From Anopheles merus (lineage: Eukaryota > Arthropoda > Insecta > Diptera > Culicidae): a stretch of DNA of 64,000 nt. Shown in pieces: positions 25,639 through 38,505 of this stretch (positions within the stretch are counted from its first letter, which is position 1; the number at the start of each line of letters is the position of its first letter). Made by a program: the position numbers and the translations under genes. The stretch lies in assembly GCF_017562075.2 (NCBI RefSeq), contig NC_054084.1, positions 30,764,158 through 30,828,157 of the forward strand. The letters are read 5' to 3'. The notes below the pieces were generated by a model. That model had not been told where the DNA came from. It saw only the letters and a program-made list of their open reading frames with translations, and ran no database searches.

Positions 25639-26768
25639 TCAGCAGAACTATTTTCTCATTTTAAGAATCTGTAGTGCTTGAAAAGCCTGTTTTAACTTTA
25701 ATTCACTTAACCTTGTTTAACACACGATGTTATTTTACAATATATACGTTTCGTGAACTGAAAGCTTTATTTTGAATTCTAACAGGTTGCAAAAACGCAC
25801 AAAATCCATGTGACCTACTTCTTTACGAGTGCCGGGAAAGCCTACGCACACAAAAACACACTCCAGCACTAAACTCAATTAAACCAGTATAAATTCAATT
25901 TGAATGTCAGATAGCTGCTGATGTTGGGTGGTTTTTATTTGCAAAGCATGTGTTGCATCTCATTCCACTGTCCGAATGATTGACAGGAAAATGGAGTGCT
26001 TCAAAAAATGCAAAAGTATAAATAACTTTGGGCTTGTTTTTGCATTGCATTGGATATGCATTAGTTTACACTTCCCTGCTACTACGCTCTGGCACTCAGG
26101 CTTAGCGACGATTGTTATAAGCCAGCTTCATAATCTGACCTGATTTTCGGTAGGCCAGCTCCAGGTAACGTGTCCTGATTGCTCAATGCCCTGGATCGTA
26201 AATCCTGTAAACAAAGCCTCGCTTTCCAAAGTTTAGCATCAAGTTCGTGGATAATGTTGGTCACGCAGAAGGAACTTGCTCTTGTTGGGTGCGTGCTTAC
26301 ATCGAAAGTCTTCGCTTACTGCTTTCCACTCCAGTCCGAGAGCTGATTCGTGCCAAAATCAACCAATGTCGTTCGATATGCAAATATCAGAAATTTCTCT
26401 ATTTTGAGTACATGGAGACTTACAGCAGAGTGTTTGGATGGTAGAGATGCAAACGATAGGAACGATAGTTTGATTTTCGTCTACATTGCTTTATTTAAAC
26501 CGAATTGCACTGGCTTAACGAGTTACGGGTGGAATGAAGCTCCTTTAGGATGATGTGATGATCGATAGACGTGATTGAATCGTTTGCTTTGTTTAAAATG
26601 AAAACTTGTGCTTTTTCAATGTTAACAATTGTTTTTGTTCGTTCGAGTTTCTTTTACTAAAGCTTTTGATTATGGTAAGTATATATAACAAAAACAGGAT
26701 TATTGTTTTGCTTTGAATATCTTTAGCCGCCTCTATGCTACCAAAAAGCGAAAACCGCTTTTTAAATT

Positions 26769-26785
26769 CTCCTAAAAGTATGCAA
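26769..26785 (+). repeat. Dispersed 17-bp motif, copy 13
   Basis: CTCCTAAAAGTATGCAA, one mismatch from the consensus. Confidence 0.6.
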
Positions 26786-27897
26786 TGTACCATACAATAT
26801 TTCATTATTACAATTTATTCTCAAATATTGACCGGATTGTTAACCATAAACATGCAACAGCAAACGAATCAAGCATGAATGCACCAACACAAGAACTCCA
26901 TTTTTGTGCAGCTCAAATTTCAACATGCATAACACATCGCACCAATCCGCCAGTCGTTTGCCCTTGTAGAAGAGGGTCAGCAGCTTCCAGCAGCCAAACG
27001 AAAGCAACCCCGCCAGGTGCTCCTGTTAGCATTGCAGTTGCTGCACACACTTACATAGCAGCACTTGAGGCACGTAACACCGATTCACCGGTCCCAATGT
27101 CAACCCGACGTAGGACAATATGTCAATGTGCTGCCGGAAGTGCAGTGTTTTTTTGGTACTCTGAGTCTCGCACACGCCCTTTGTGACGTCTCTCGCCAGA
27201 CACCATGGCGACAGCGAGTTCATTCATTTTTTTTTTGCTCTTCTTCCTCTTCTGTTCCGCAACTTTAGCATCAACCACATTCGTCACGATGGAACTCTCA
27301 ACAGCTGCAAAAATCGGTTGAGAGCCGGTCGTTAGAAGCCAACAATTGTAGTGCCATCCTTCCGCCGGATATTGGTACTCCCCCATCGGTGCCGTGCGGA
27401 ATGCCGTCACGGGACAAACTCTTCACGAAACGATTGCATTTTCGTTCCACGCCACCAATCTGGGACCGAGCAATTAGAGGAAGAATGCAACGTGCGAAAA
27501 CTTTTCACTTCCCTCGGGGCAAGGGCGAGCGACAGCGTTTTGGCGGGGAAGGAAGCATGACCCCGGGGTGTGCGGGAGGGGGAAGGGAACTATCGGATAC
27601 CGTCTGTCGGATGCTCGTGCCGAAGTGTTGTGGCTACGGAGAATGGCAGTGCCAGACGCAATCGTCACCATAATGATACCGCAGTAACCGCGTCTGTGTG
27701 GTTATACGCTGTGCCATTTAAGACGGTGGACGGAATTTGTGGCAGGCACCATGGTGAAGATGGAAGATAGTTTTTACTTGTTGTGTCAGAGGAAAACTTT
27801 TGCCTGTACTTAACGCTGCACAGGGTTATCAGGCAACTAACAATCGTCCTGCGAAGAACAATTATGTTTTAAACAAGCGTTTCTTTAGTTTTGCGAA

Positions 27898-27914
27898 TTG
27901 CATACATTGAGGCG
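27898..27914 (-). repeat. Dispersed 17-bp motif, copy 14
   Basis: The plus strand reads TTGCATACATTGAGGCG. A second copy in the same orientation starts 30 bp downstream. Confidence 0.57.
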
Positions 27915-27927
27915 TTCTTGAAATAGG

Positions 27928-27944
27928 TTGCATACTTTTTGGCG
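27928..27944 (-). repeat. Dispersed 17-bp motif, copy 15
   Basis: The plus strand reads TTGCATACTTTTTGGCG, the exact reverse complement of the copy at 213-229, 27.7 kb away. Confidence 0.6.
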
Positions 27945-29732
27945 CATTTCGATCGCTTTGAAAAGGCCTGCAACCTTCATTTTTTTTCTCATTGTATTGT
28001 ATTTGATATGTTGATATGAACCCTTTTTAACGCAACAAAATTAATTTCTTGCTGACGTCGTTGTAGAAGATTATTCACGATTTAATAAACTCCCCTGCGG
28101 GACATCAAACTCCTTTTTTTGTCCGTACCATACTAAGAAAATGGCTACTAATTAACCACTAATTTGTGCTCCTATTTTCAAACCTTAATGACACATAAAA
28201 CATCGCTCTGCCTGCCGTGAAGCGCCCACAAAGGCAAGATACGATTATTGGCAGTAAATTTTGATTCCCACAGGGTACAAAAAAAATGCTCCCCACTATT
28301 TACGACATCCTGCAAGCCACGCTTATCAAAGAGCAGGCCGGCAACACACGTCGTCAGCGGAAATCGGTACTTAATTAAATTATCCTCCCACGAAACTCAA
28401 CATACTTCCCTACACCCAAAGCCCCAATCACTTACAAACTCCCATTTTTCCACCGTGCGCACCCACAACCGCGTTCGTTTGTTTTCGAACATTTTAATCG
28501 CTGCCCGGCGTCCCGACGGAAAGCGAGCATCCCTTTTGCACCGTGTTTCTTTCGATAGAGAGATCGTAAATTAATCAAATAAACTAGCGAAACCGGTTCG
28601 GTTTCGTTCTGCACCGCACTGTTTAGTCTGGTGACAGACCACGAGACCACCGCTAATGTTATTAACTCGCAGCGGAGGAACAAAAAGCACCCTTCACAGC
28701 CGGCACACTCAAAGGCGTCAGCAACTTTGCTTGCATTACGTTTTTACACGGCGCGCAAGAAAAGAAGTAGCGTAGTGGACTCCTTCTTGGCTGGGAAAGA
28801 AACGACTGTTGGAGCAGCATCTCGCATCTTGCCCGCTAACAGGGCGGAAGTATCGCGACCATCTTGTTCTAATTGGATTAAACAAGTTTTTCTTTTTGTG
28901 CCGTGCAGCAGCAGCAGCAGCACGTCGATGGTGAAGGTTCGGTCGCGTGCGTTGAACGGTCTGTTTGGTGGGCAGCATCCGGAGGGAAAAAGAAACCACA
29001 AAACTATTTTTTTTTCACGTGCAAAACTATGCAAGTTACGTTCAAATTTTCCACAGCATTGACGTTGCTGAAGGTGGTAAAGTAAGACAAGAAATGAAGC
29101 TTTTTCAAAAAGCTTTTTTTCAGCAGAGATTTCTTGTTTTTTTTGTTTTGTTTTGGGAGAAAGGTTAATTTCATGCTCTTGATGCTTCGTTTTTGCCCCG
29201 TGTGGCGTCAGAAAGGCACTCTAGCCAATCTTAATAAACCCCTCTTCAGATGCACCGAATGTACAAAAATGGTTCAAAACAAACGATAAAGTTTTATACA
29301 GGGTTGTTTGATTTTTTTTCTTCCCACAATTACCTTTTTAGTAAAAGCAACAGCTTTATTTCACGGGTTGCACCTTCGTTTTATTTGCTCAAACTATTAG
29401 GATACAAAAAAAAATAAATCTCATAGCAACGAAGTTTCAACCAATGAGATGAAGAAACTGTACAACAAATCCCCCTTGACCGCTACCACATTGACCAATC
29501 TTCCGGGGGGGTAGAAAACTTTTCAATTGTGCAGTTTAAAAGATAGTTTTTGATATTAGCATTGTGTAGAAACACATTTTGTAAAATTTATTCAACGACA
29601 AACAGCGTGTTAAAAGCTCCAATCATGTTTAGTATATTAAATATTATAATATTTAATTATTTCCTTAAACTTTTTGAACGGCCAGTGCAATGCACTCTGT
29701 ACTCACAACTTACCAAGCAACAATATCGTGTG

Positions 29733-29749
29733 TTGCATACCTTAAGGCG
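29733..29749 (-). repeat. Dispersed 17-bp motif, copy 16
   Basis: The plus strand reads TTGCATACCTTAAGGCG, two mismatches. Confidence 0.57.
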
Positions 29750-29926
29750 TTTTATATACTTGATATAGAACGAAACGCAAACTAGACTTAAAATATCGAA
29801 ATTTGCATGCTAAAACAGTGGGAAAATAACATTCCAATTGTTTGTTTTATTGTGGGACTAAACATTTGTTTCATGCCTTGATGTCAGACGGTGGTATACT
29901 AAAATAATTTGTACCATGGTTTGAAA

Positions 29927-29943
29927 CGCCTAAAGTTAGACAA
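29927..29943 (+). repeat. Dispersed 17-bp motif, weak copy 17
   Basis: CGCCTAAAGTTAGACAA keeps the left half exactly. The TATGCAA half is degraded. Confidence 0.42.
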
Positions 29944-31231
29944 ATCGTGTTTCGTAACAACATGATCCTGAGGATTTAGTTGCTATATTTAATACAATTT
30001 CATATCATTTGTTGGCCTACATAATTAGAAAAACATGCACAACTACAGCTTATAGATTAAAATGCAAAAGGCTATCATTTTGTAAAAAAAACCCTTCATT
30101 CGTGAGCTTTTATCAGAAAATGTTATAGCTATACTCGGCAGGAGCACTCAATCCTGCAGAGTGGATAACTTCTAATAACGTAATCCTCTCCGGACATCGT
30201 CCAGATGAACTGTAAAGGTACAGTATTTCGCCTCAAATCCTAAAGAAACTGCATCCTACGTGTACGATGCACTCTTCCCCCAGGAGTACATTCTGTGTAC
30301 GTTCAATTTCTTGATCGTGTTATTTCCGCTCCGCAACGTTCCCCGTATCATACATCATCACGTCCATTTCTCCATCGGTTTACAAGGTTCGAAAAGCACC
30401 AAACAAAACTACTGCTCGGAATGATGATAAATCCATCCGGACAATATGGAGATGAGAGTGCAGTTTTTCCCCCGTCCCCGTTAGCTCGTCCGGCGCTTAC
30501 GTTGCAACATTCCACATCAAAGATTCAGTGGGAGATTTTTGCTCCAAGAATGGCAACATCGAAAGGATGTAACTGAGGTTCGTTCTGTGTCGTTCGTGCT
30601 TACCGGTCGGGTGGGAGGATTTTCGTATGAGAAATGAGCGAAAACCACACACGCCAGGAACAATGGCAGTAGCAAAAAAGAAGAAAAAGTCGTACCAATT
30701 GCTAAAACACAATCCATTCGAATTCGAACGCCTCTCCCCTCGGACCGTTCGCTACATCGGTACCTAAACTCTAAACCACAAAAATGTTTGTAAGCTGGAT
30801 ACTTGTAAAAAATGAAAAAAGAGCCCGTTCCAATCATTCCGTCCGATGTCCGTTTCAGTCTCTTCTTCTCTCTATCATTCTCTTGCAGACGCACAGCATA
30901 TGGTTCGATGACAACTTGCCTTGGTCGATACCACTCCATTACAGTGATCACGGAAGCGATAAAACCATCGCTTGGCTTGGTAGCTTACTATTTCCCGCTG
31001 CTAGCACGCACAACCGAGAGCCGATCTGCGTACGCGTACGACAAACCCGGCGGGATGTCGATGATGACGAATGTCGGCGCAAAAGTGTTGACGGCGTGTA
31101 GAACGCAAACGCACCCCATTTGGCGACGCGATGAAGCACGAACGTAACCATGGGAGCATCCATCGACGGTACAGGGCTGCTCGGCACGCATCATCAAAGC
31201 ACGCATCGCCAAGCACGTGGCACCGGTAAAG

Positions 31232-31248
31232 CGCCTAAAAGTATGCAA
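31232..31248 (+). repeat. Dispersed 17-bp motif, consensus copy 18
   Basis: CGCCTAAAAGTATGCAA, the exact consensus, in an AT-rich segment. Confidence 0.62.
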
Positions 31249-32023
31249 TCCAATGACATTCACAGCAAAAAATTATCAAACACCGTACAAATTACCAACT
31301 GAAATCGATTTTTAATAATTTCCATTCCGCTCCGGTAAGCCCCCCAAGATACGTCACTATCAGGCCCAGTACGACGTCATTTCCGACTCCCGCCGGGTAA
31401 CGAATGACGTTGGCAGAAAGTTGTCAAAGACGCCACTCCAAACTTTACGCCACTAACAGGCTGCACCCAAGGATTGCGGCACCGAAGGATCTCTTGAGCG
31501 TAAAGTTTTCAGTTACGCATCCTTTGGACAACAAAAAGCGATTCCAGAATCAGTCCCCAGATTCCATGCATAATTGTCCCTCGCTGATGTAACTGACCTT
31601 GAAAAGCTGTCGCTATACTCTGTACCATTCAGGCTGCTTTAAATAATCGACCGCTCCTCGCCACCTAGCGGGAAGCGGGATAGGTCATTAAGTTAAATGG
31701 TTGCCGCTTTGGCTTTTGTGTTGTGCCACCGCTTCCGGGCCGCGATCTGTACGGAAAGTTACTTCGACACTTGCTTCACACCGTATCTAATCGCGACTGC
31801 TTCAAAGGCGCTGACTGCTGACCTGCTGACTGAGTTCCCGGGTAGCCGAACCGACCTCACTGGCACACGCTTCCGGTGCTGCATCCAATTCAATGCTGTC
31901 GTCCTTTCGCTTACCACCCATCCTCCCGACGGGGCCTGATAGGCTCATTTGCATCTCATTGCGTTTTTTTCTCCTTTCTTTCGCGTCATTAACGGTGCCT
32001 AAATACTTCGGCTGCGCTTCGTA

Positions 32024-32058
32024 TTCTCTCTCGTTCTCTCTCTCTCGCTCTCTGTTCT
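32024..32058. repeat. CT-rich (polypyrimidine) tract
   Basis: An imperfect CT run interrupted by G. The minus strand therefore reads GA-rich. Confidence 0.85.
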
Positions 32059-33424
32059 CCCTTGATGGTGGGTGAAATAATGGTCCTTTGGGACACGTGT
32101 TAATAATTCCGATGTTGCAAGAAGCGATGGGGACGATCACAATTGCAAATTGTGCGCTGGGTCCAGGATGGATCGGTTGGTATAGGAGGGATGTCAATTA
32201 GTGTTGAACGTGGCTTTTTGGTGTGGAATGACGGCACGATGTAACGCGCTTTCTCGGGCATAACTAGGCGCTCGATCTATTTTCAATGTAGCACTGCGCG
32301 CTGGTTTTAATTGGAACGCCAAGATGATGTTCGATAATGTTCTGTTTCTGCCGTTTCTGTGAAGGCCCCCTCACGCTGGAGGATAATTTATTTACTGACC
32401 TAAATTTAAATCCCAATTTTCCGTGCCGAGGAAGTAATTTTACCACCTGGAGATGGTTTTGCTCCTTATATGAAGCATCTGCAGTCTGCCCTCTTTAATT
32501 TGAGGACAATTTCCTGCCAAAGCGCTGCAAAGACTGGGATTGAAGATGCTTACGTTCCAATCGGATAAGGGAAATGAATTTATTATGATTTTGAAGATGG
32601 ACGTTGGACACAGGAGCAGTTCGGGAAATGGCACCCACCACTAGCAAAAAGGAGCAATCCCAAGTTGAGCTGACAAATTTATTCATTAAGTTCGTTGCAA
32701 GCCTCGTGTGACAATTTCCTGCACGTTTGAGTTTTACGAATGTCTTGACTGGAGTTGTGCAGATCGTAGAAAATGGTTCCATTACATATTCATGTCCGTT
32801 TTGGTGATTACGGAGAAACTCTACTCCGAGCACTTCTCCTTTGGGATTTCAGATTCCGCCCTCAAAGCTATCTCCACTTTGGTTAATCGTTTTAGAGTAG
32901 TATCCCCTGTACGGTGGTTATTAGCTTAACACACGCACACACAGATACACACACGATCGCTTGAGCAGAGCATATGTTTACCAACTCTTTGGAACGGTAT
33001 GATGGTGTTGAACTGCTACTTCAGGGAATCTTCGATGACCTACTTGCGGGGATCCGATTGTTGATACTGCTGACCGCAGAGAGCGAGAGGGTTGGTTAGC
33101 AATTGGCTCTCTCCAAGGTGAGGTGCTAAAGTTTAAGGTTAAAGATGGAACTGGATGGTACAACAGAGCTTCAACCCGGTTTACATCGGTCCGGGCTTCA
33201 TTTGCATCTTGAGTGTACCAATTAGTGAGGCAGGTTGAATGAAGCTGTGGTAAGGAAAACGGACTGCTACCTTACTATTAAAGATAGCAAATTAAGATGC
33301 CATGGATCGTGAACTGCTTCGGAATGTGTTTCAGCACTACTAGACGACTAATACAATGATAAGAAACATGCAGATTGTAAATAGGTGCAAAATAAGCTCT
33401 TAGCGGTATTGTTTGCCGTGCGTG

Positions 33425-33441
33425 TTGCATACCTTTAGGCG
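33425..33441 (-). repeat. Dispersed 17-bp motif, copy 19 (last found)
   Basis: The plus strand reads TTGCATACCTTTAGGCG, one mismatch. A CGCCTAAA half site follows at 33511-33518. I found no further copy to the right of this point. Confidence 0.6.
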
Positions 33442-34785
33442 GGTTTTTTATCCGTTCGCGAGCGTTGGCATTTTTCATGCTATTTTCTGCACAGAAAACC
33501 CATAAAGTTTCGCCTAAACTGCTCCGTACAATCCCCATTCGTATGTAAATGAAACAATTTTACTACCTTTTCTTTCTCCCCTTTTCACATCATCCATGTC
33601 ACGCATCCGTTTACCTTTTTTTCCGTTTGCTCTTGCCAGTAATATGTTCATTCCATTCAGCTTGTACGGTGTCTCGGAGCAAATCTCTTTATTGCGTGTA
33701 CTTAATGTTCAACCATTTCTCCGATACGGTCAGCCATAAAATGGCTCCTGACAGACGCACTTTCCTTACCCTTGAGCTACGCAATCACTCCGGCAATCGA
33801 TTGTGGAAGGTCTACCAGCGCTAACTATGAATTATGGCACACAACTCAACAGTTTGTCGGTTTTGAGCTCGTGAGAAAATTGGCACAGCTTGTAATGGAC
33901 TAAAAAGGGAATGTACAGCCTCGGATGAGAGGCATGATTAGTATACGGTTTTTCCCTTTGTCGGTTGAAATAGTAAATTAATTACTGAAGCCAATAATTC
34001 CAAGTTCTTACCTGTCTAATTAGTCAAAGATTCCATTTGTTTGAACATTTTAAACTTCAAACCTTCAAAATAATGTTTCCAATCGGGAGGAGCGAATAAT
34101 TTAATAATGAATAGTAATTGCAGCATTTCAATCCCCCTCTTTTTCCAACCATCCCGCCTTTACGGATCATTAATTAATTCCGCTCGAGAACAATCGTCCG
34201 TGGATTATAATTCATCGAACGGAAAAACTTGCTCCTTGCGCTGGGCTGGTAGTCTCAGGAGAGATACATTTTCTCCCAAGAGCTCAACTTTCCGTTTTGG
34301 TTGCAGTCGGTCACAGACCGGTTTATTGCTTTCCGACTTTACATCTTGGCCAAACTTAACGCGCCCGGGCGCAAAACGAACCGTCAGCTGGTGGTGGAAG
34401 CATCCCGAAAAGCTTTCTTTAAAAAAAAAATGGCACCACACTGCTCCCTTTTAGCAGCGTTTAATACGTTTCCACTAGACATTGTTGCATGAATTGTGGA
34501 CCGAACGAAGGGAACGATTGGGTTGTGCGAGCTTCAATAACAGAAGCGACGACGATTTTATGTGCTGTCTTCCTAATGTCTTTTTAATTTCTTCAAACCA
34601 AACCCAGTAGATGAGGAGCATTCCCATGTTGGACCATTCTATCATTTGAGTGTGAGGGAGTTGCTCTTGAACTTGTACGTGCGATAATCCAACACGTGGC
34701 AATAGATGTATAATCGGATCAAAACGATACTAACTATCTATTGCAATTTGTACCACACAGCGTTTTCTCTCGTCTGTTTTGTCCA

Positions 34786-34791
34786 TTTATT
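34786..34791 (-). terminator. Candidate polyadenylation signal of the BRD7/9 gene
   Basis: TTTATT on the plus strand is AATAAA on the minus strand, about 270 nt past the bromodomain gene stop codon. The CA-rich DNA between would be the 3' UTR. Confidence 0.45.
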
Positions 34792-35061
34792 TAAGCTAAT
34801 TGTACCGTACAATATAAATGTGTTAAAATCTCAACCATTTAACTTCAACTTGAATTGTAATGTTTCTTTTGCATCTTTGTTTTGTGTCCTTACCAGTGTA
34901 ACGGAATTAGAAAGGACGTTTCTTTTCCTATTCTCGTCTTACAATATACTCTTCGTGTTTTTTTTTCATTCGAATGGTATGTATAAAACACTACCTCTGT
35001 CTTTCAAATGGGTTGAGAAATTCAACAAAACACACACAAACAAACGCACACACACACACAC

Positions 35062-38000
35062 TCAATCCATCAACATTTGCTCAATGCATGCAGCATCGGA
35101 CGATTCGGCACCACCGTCCGCCCTGCTTGGGCCGGTGTTGTTCAGCGTCGAGCCACCGAGAAACTCGCGCAACTCGCTATCGATATCGACCGGTGGTGGT
35201 CCATGTGCGGCCGGTGCAGCGGAAACCATTGGATTCGGTTGAATAATCGATTGCTGCTGACCCGGGCCGGGAAGGGTCGCAGTAGATTGCGTTTGCCGCG
35301 CTAGATGATGCGGATGGGGATGGTGCTGATGGTGGTGGTGGGAAATCGGTTCCGGCTCCAGGTCCATATCCATCGGTGTGGTGTCAATGTCTGTTAAAAA
35401 GGAAAGAAAGGGTAATTGTTTGTTAGTGCTATTTTCGTGTAGACTTTTCACTTTATGTGCACTAACCTATAGCAGTCGGTGCTGGTGGTGCTTGATGTGT
35501 GTTTGGGTTCGAAATACTGCTACCGGTCGGAAGGGAGGTGCTCCCGGTACCGTTTGGTGGCTGCTGCTGTACTGGATGCTGCAGTGCTGGTGCAGGTACT
35601 GACGGTTGTGTGCCATGCGTTGGCGGTGGCGGTTGAAAGACCTCCAATCCAGCTACAATTAACAGAAAAATAAGATAAATATTGTAAGGAAATTCTCATG
35701 AATCGCTTCCGCCGTTCGATCACTCTACTAACCCGTGCTGATTCCCATCGCTTTCCTCAGCGCTTGCGGATGGGCGATTGCGGCCGGCGGTAGTTGCTTC
35801 GCTATCTGCGTCAGATTGCTCGTTATTTGCCCCGCCAACTCCAGCTCACCCTCGGACGGATGCTGAATGTGGGACAGATGGGCGGGCAGCGGTGCCGACA
35901 GCCGGTCCGTCTGCAGCTGGTGCAGCTTCTGCAGCAGATCGGAGTTGGTGCTGAGCGATTGCTGCAGCTGCGGGCCAATTTCCGCACCCTTCAGCTGGCA
36001 CTCGAGCTCGTCCAGAAACTGCACGTCCACCCCCAAGCTGGACAGCGAACGTAAGCTGTCGAAGTCGATCCGCACGTTCGCGTACCGCTTCACCTCCTCG
36101 GCCACCTCGACCGGGTCGAGGAACGTTTGCCGTACGGCGTTACTCTCCTCCCGCTGCATGTGCGACTCGTACAGCTTCCCGTACGTCTGCCGATGCTCCC
36201 CGTTCGTCAGCACGTCCAGCAGATTGTGCGCCATGCCGGCCGCGAACGGGCTGTCCATGGCGAAGCGCAGTATGCTCTCCGCATAGTCCGCGCCCGTCTC
36301 GCACCCGTACGTGTTCAGCACCATCTCCGTTTCCTCCTTGCTCAGGTTGGCGAAGCGCGAATCAAACACCGGCGCAAACGAGCTGAACGCACCGTAGCTG
36401 AGCGGTTTCACGATCTTGGCGCTGTTGCGCCGATCCTCCCGGAAGCCCTGCAGCTGCCCGGTGCCGTACTGCAGCTTGCCGGTGTGCGCACCGAGCGTCA
36501 CCGTTCGCTCCGGGCCGCCCTCGCCACCCTCCGACTTCGCGTCGAGCAGTATCTTCATCGAGGTCGTGCCGTCCTTGTGCTGGCGCAGGAAGCCCAGCTT
36601 GTGGGCGGACTTGCGCTTCAGCAGCTTCGTCCGCGCGTTCAGTGCGGCGCTCTGCACCTGGGCCAGCACCTCGTCCGCCGTCAGGTCGTCCACGAACGCT
36701 TCGAACTTGGTGTGCGGATTGTTCTCCAGCCGGATCTGTTTGCGCTTCTCCTCCTCCTCGATCTGTGCGTTGATGCCCTCGTCGACGGCGGCCGCCATCG
36801 CTTCGTCGGCCGAGTCGGCCGTATGGTGCGCGTGGTGGAAGTCACTGTCCGGGCCGTCGGCCGACCCGGCCGGCAGCTCGAACCCGAGCTCCTTCGCCGT
36901 CAGCTCGCGCATGTACGTCATGAGCGGGCGCAGCGAGCGCATCAGGTTGTCCGACTGCAGCAGCCGGGCGCCCACGTGCAGCAGCTTCTTCGCCGCCTTG
37001 TGGTACACCGTCTCCGAGTGGTTGTACTTGATCGCGTTCTCGCACATCAGCTTGAAGTCGTCGCTGAACTCCGTCACCGAGCCGTACTCGTTGTCCTCGA
37101 TCTTCTGCCGGATGGTGGAGAAGTCCATCGGCTTCAGTATGATGGACGAGTAGCCGGGCGCAATGTCGTCGGTCACGGGCCACGCGAAGAACTGGTGCGG
37201 ATCGCGCTTCTCGAGCGCCTTCAGCAGATGGTCGAGCAGCTTGTTCAGCGGTGTGCGGCTCTGCTTCTGCTTCAGCACGCAGGTCCGCGGCTCCCGCCCG
37301 CTGCAGTCCGAGTTGGGCGTTTTCGGTGCCTGGCTCGAGCTGGTGTCGTGAAAGTCGATCTTGCTGCCGGGTCGCGACGACGACTGCATCGAGCCGGGGC
37401 TCTGCAGCGGTTCGTCCGTCGTGACCGAGCTCGGTGCGGTCGTCAGCTCGTCCTTCGGCACCAGCCCACCGGCCAGGGGGCCGCATGCCTCTTGCTCGGT
37501 AGACGCTGCCGCATGCGCTTCCTGTTCGTTGTCCGGTTCCAGCTTCGGAGTTAGCAACGATTCCGGCAGCAGCGGCTTCGTGACGGGCTGGGCGGCTAGC
37601 GATGTACTGGCGGCCGCAGCCACGGCTGCTACGGCTGCGGAGCTGGCGGCTGGATAGTGCACGCTTGCCACCGGATCGACCGTCGCCTGGGAGCTTTCGT
37701 CCCCGTAGCTGTTGAACTCTTCCTCCTCCTCCTCATCCTCCTCGCCAAGGCTCGTATCGTCGGTACCGCGGTGCCGGTGCCGCTTCTCCTTATGATGATG
37801 TTTGTGCTTCTTTTCGCGATCCTTTTTCTTTTTCTTCTTTTTCGATTTCTTGTGCCGCTCGGGGTAGTCGCCACCGCTGGTGCTGGTGAAGAGGGTGCTT
37901 CCGCCGTCGGACTGGATGCCGTACGCCGGCGAATCGTTCCCATGCTCCGGTGTCGAGCTGTTGCCACTGACCTTCAGAATAAGCTTCAAGCTCGGTGGCC

Positions 38001-38219
38001 GGTCAAGGCTGAACGATTTCTCTGGAAAAGGAACAGAAGAAACGTTGTAAATTTATGAACCAAACACCGCTGCCACTGCCATCTCATCAAAGCGTCGGGA
38101 AACGGCGACCGGCAGGCACGCGTCTCGCTCTTCACTTTCGACAGAAAACAATTCTTACCCTTGCCTAGTTCACGCTCCTTGCGTTCTGATTTATGCTTCT
38201 TGTGTTTTTTCGAGCCCAT
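35062..38219 (-). CDS. BRD7/BRD9-like bromodomain protein (SWI/SNF subunit)
   Basis: Four coding exons on the minus strand: 38219-38159, 38021-35733, 35652-35467 and 35390-35062. All junctions are GT/AG and stay in frame, giving 954 residues. The N-terminus MGSKKHKKHKSERKERELGK followed by a KLILKVSG block is the family signature. Residues 80-110 are Lys/His-rich and are followed by an acidic run. The bromodomain is at about 282-376, with the acetyl-lysine-binding Asn at about 354 in AIKYN. The conserved BRD7/9 region (DUF3512) follows at about 440-700. In the family these proteins read acetylated histones within SWI/SNF remodellers: BRD7 in PBAF, BRD9 in the non-canonical GBAF complex. Insects have a single BRD7-9 gene, so the paralogue cannot be chosen. 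The protein is longer than human BRD7 or BRD9 (about 600-650 aa) because of low-complexity N- and C-terminal tails, including a His-rich stretch. It probably acts in the nucleus. Confidence 0.93.
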
Positions 38220-38505
38220 TGCGAACGAACTAGCGGCGAAAACCCGGAATATCACGGAAATCTTTCCCCCGCGCAAGCCAAAAACAAGCGCTACAAATGG
38301 CAGATGCAAACGTAAACAAAGCGTCACTAACAAATGACAATGGTCGCCGTACGGTCACGATGGAGGGCATCTGTCAGGCCAAAAACCGGTTGTCGTGAGC
38401 TCGCCAACACTCCAAATCGGTGCGATTTTCCCTCGCTGGCGACGCTTTTTGTAAGAAGTTATGATGGTTTTTGACGTTTCGAGTGGGGGTTTTTAAGGGT
38501 TCAAG
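38220..38505. promoter_or_regulatory. Probable BRD7/9 promoter region
   Basis: A 286-bp interval between the BRD7/9 start codon (minus strand, context TTCGCAATGG) and a short plus-strand ORF at 38506. No TATA box is evident. If the ORF at 38506 is a real first exon, this would be a bidirectional promoter. The transcription start itself cannot be placed. Confidence 0.4.

Larger units (their letters stand above)
22365..34700. other. Noncoding region, no gene recognised
   Basis: About 12.3 kb without a supported gene. AT-rich stretches alternate with GC-richer blocks. It has the highest density of the 17-bp motif, and a CT-rich tract at 32024-32058. The right end runs into the presumed 3' flank of the bromodomain gene. 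An unseen large intron or an enhancer region of an upstream gene is possible. Confidence 0.55.

Noticed and set aside
26785..27186. 133-codon plus-strand ORF
   Set aside because: No domain, no splice context, random-looking composition. It begins inside a 17-bp motif copy.
36127..37554. 475-codon plus-strand ORF
   Set aside because: It is antisense to exon 2 of the bromodomain gene, whose GC-rich codons lack reverse-strand stops. Its translation is Arg/Leu/Val-rich nonsense with no domain.
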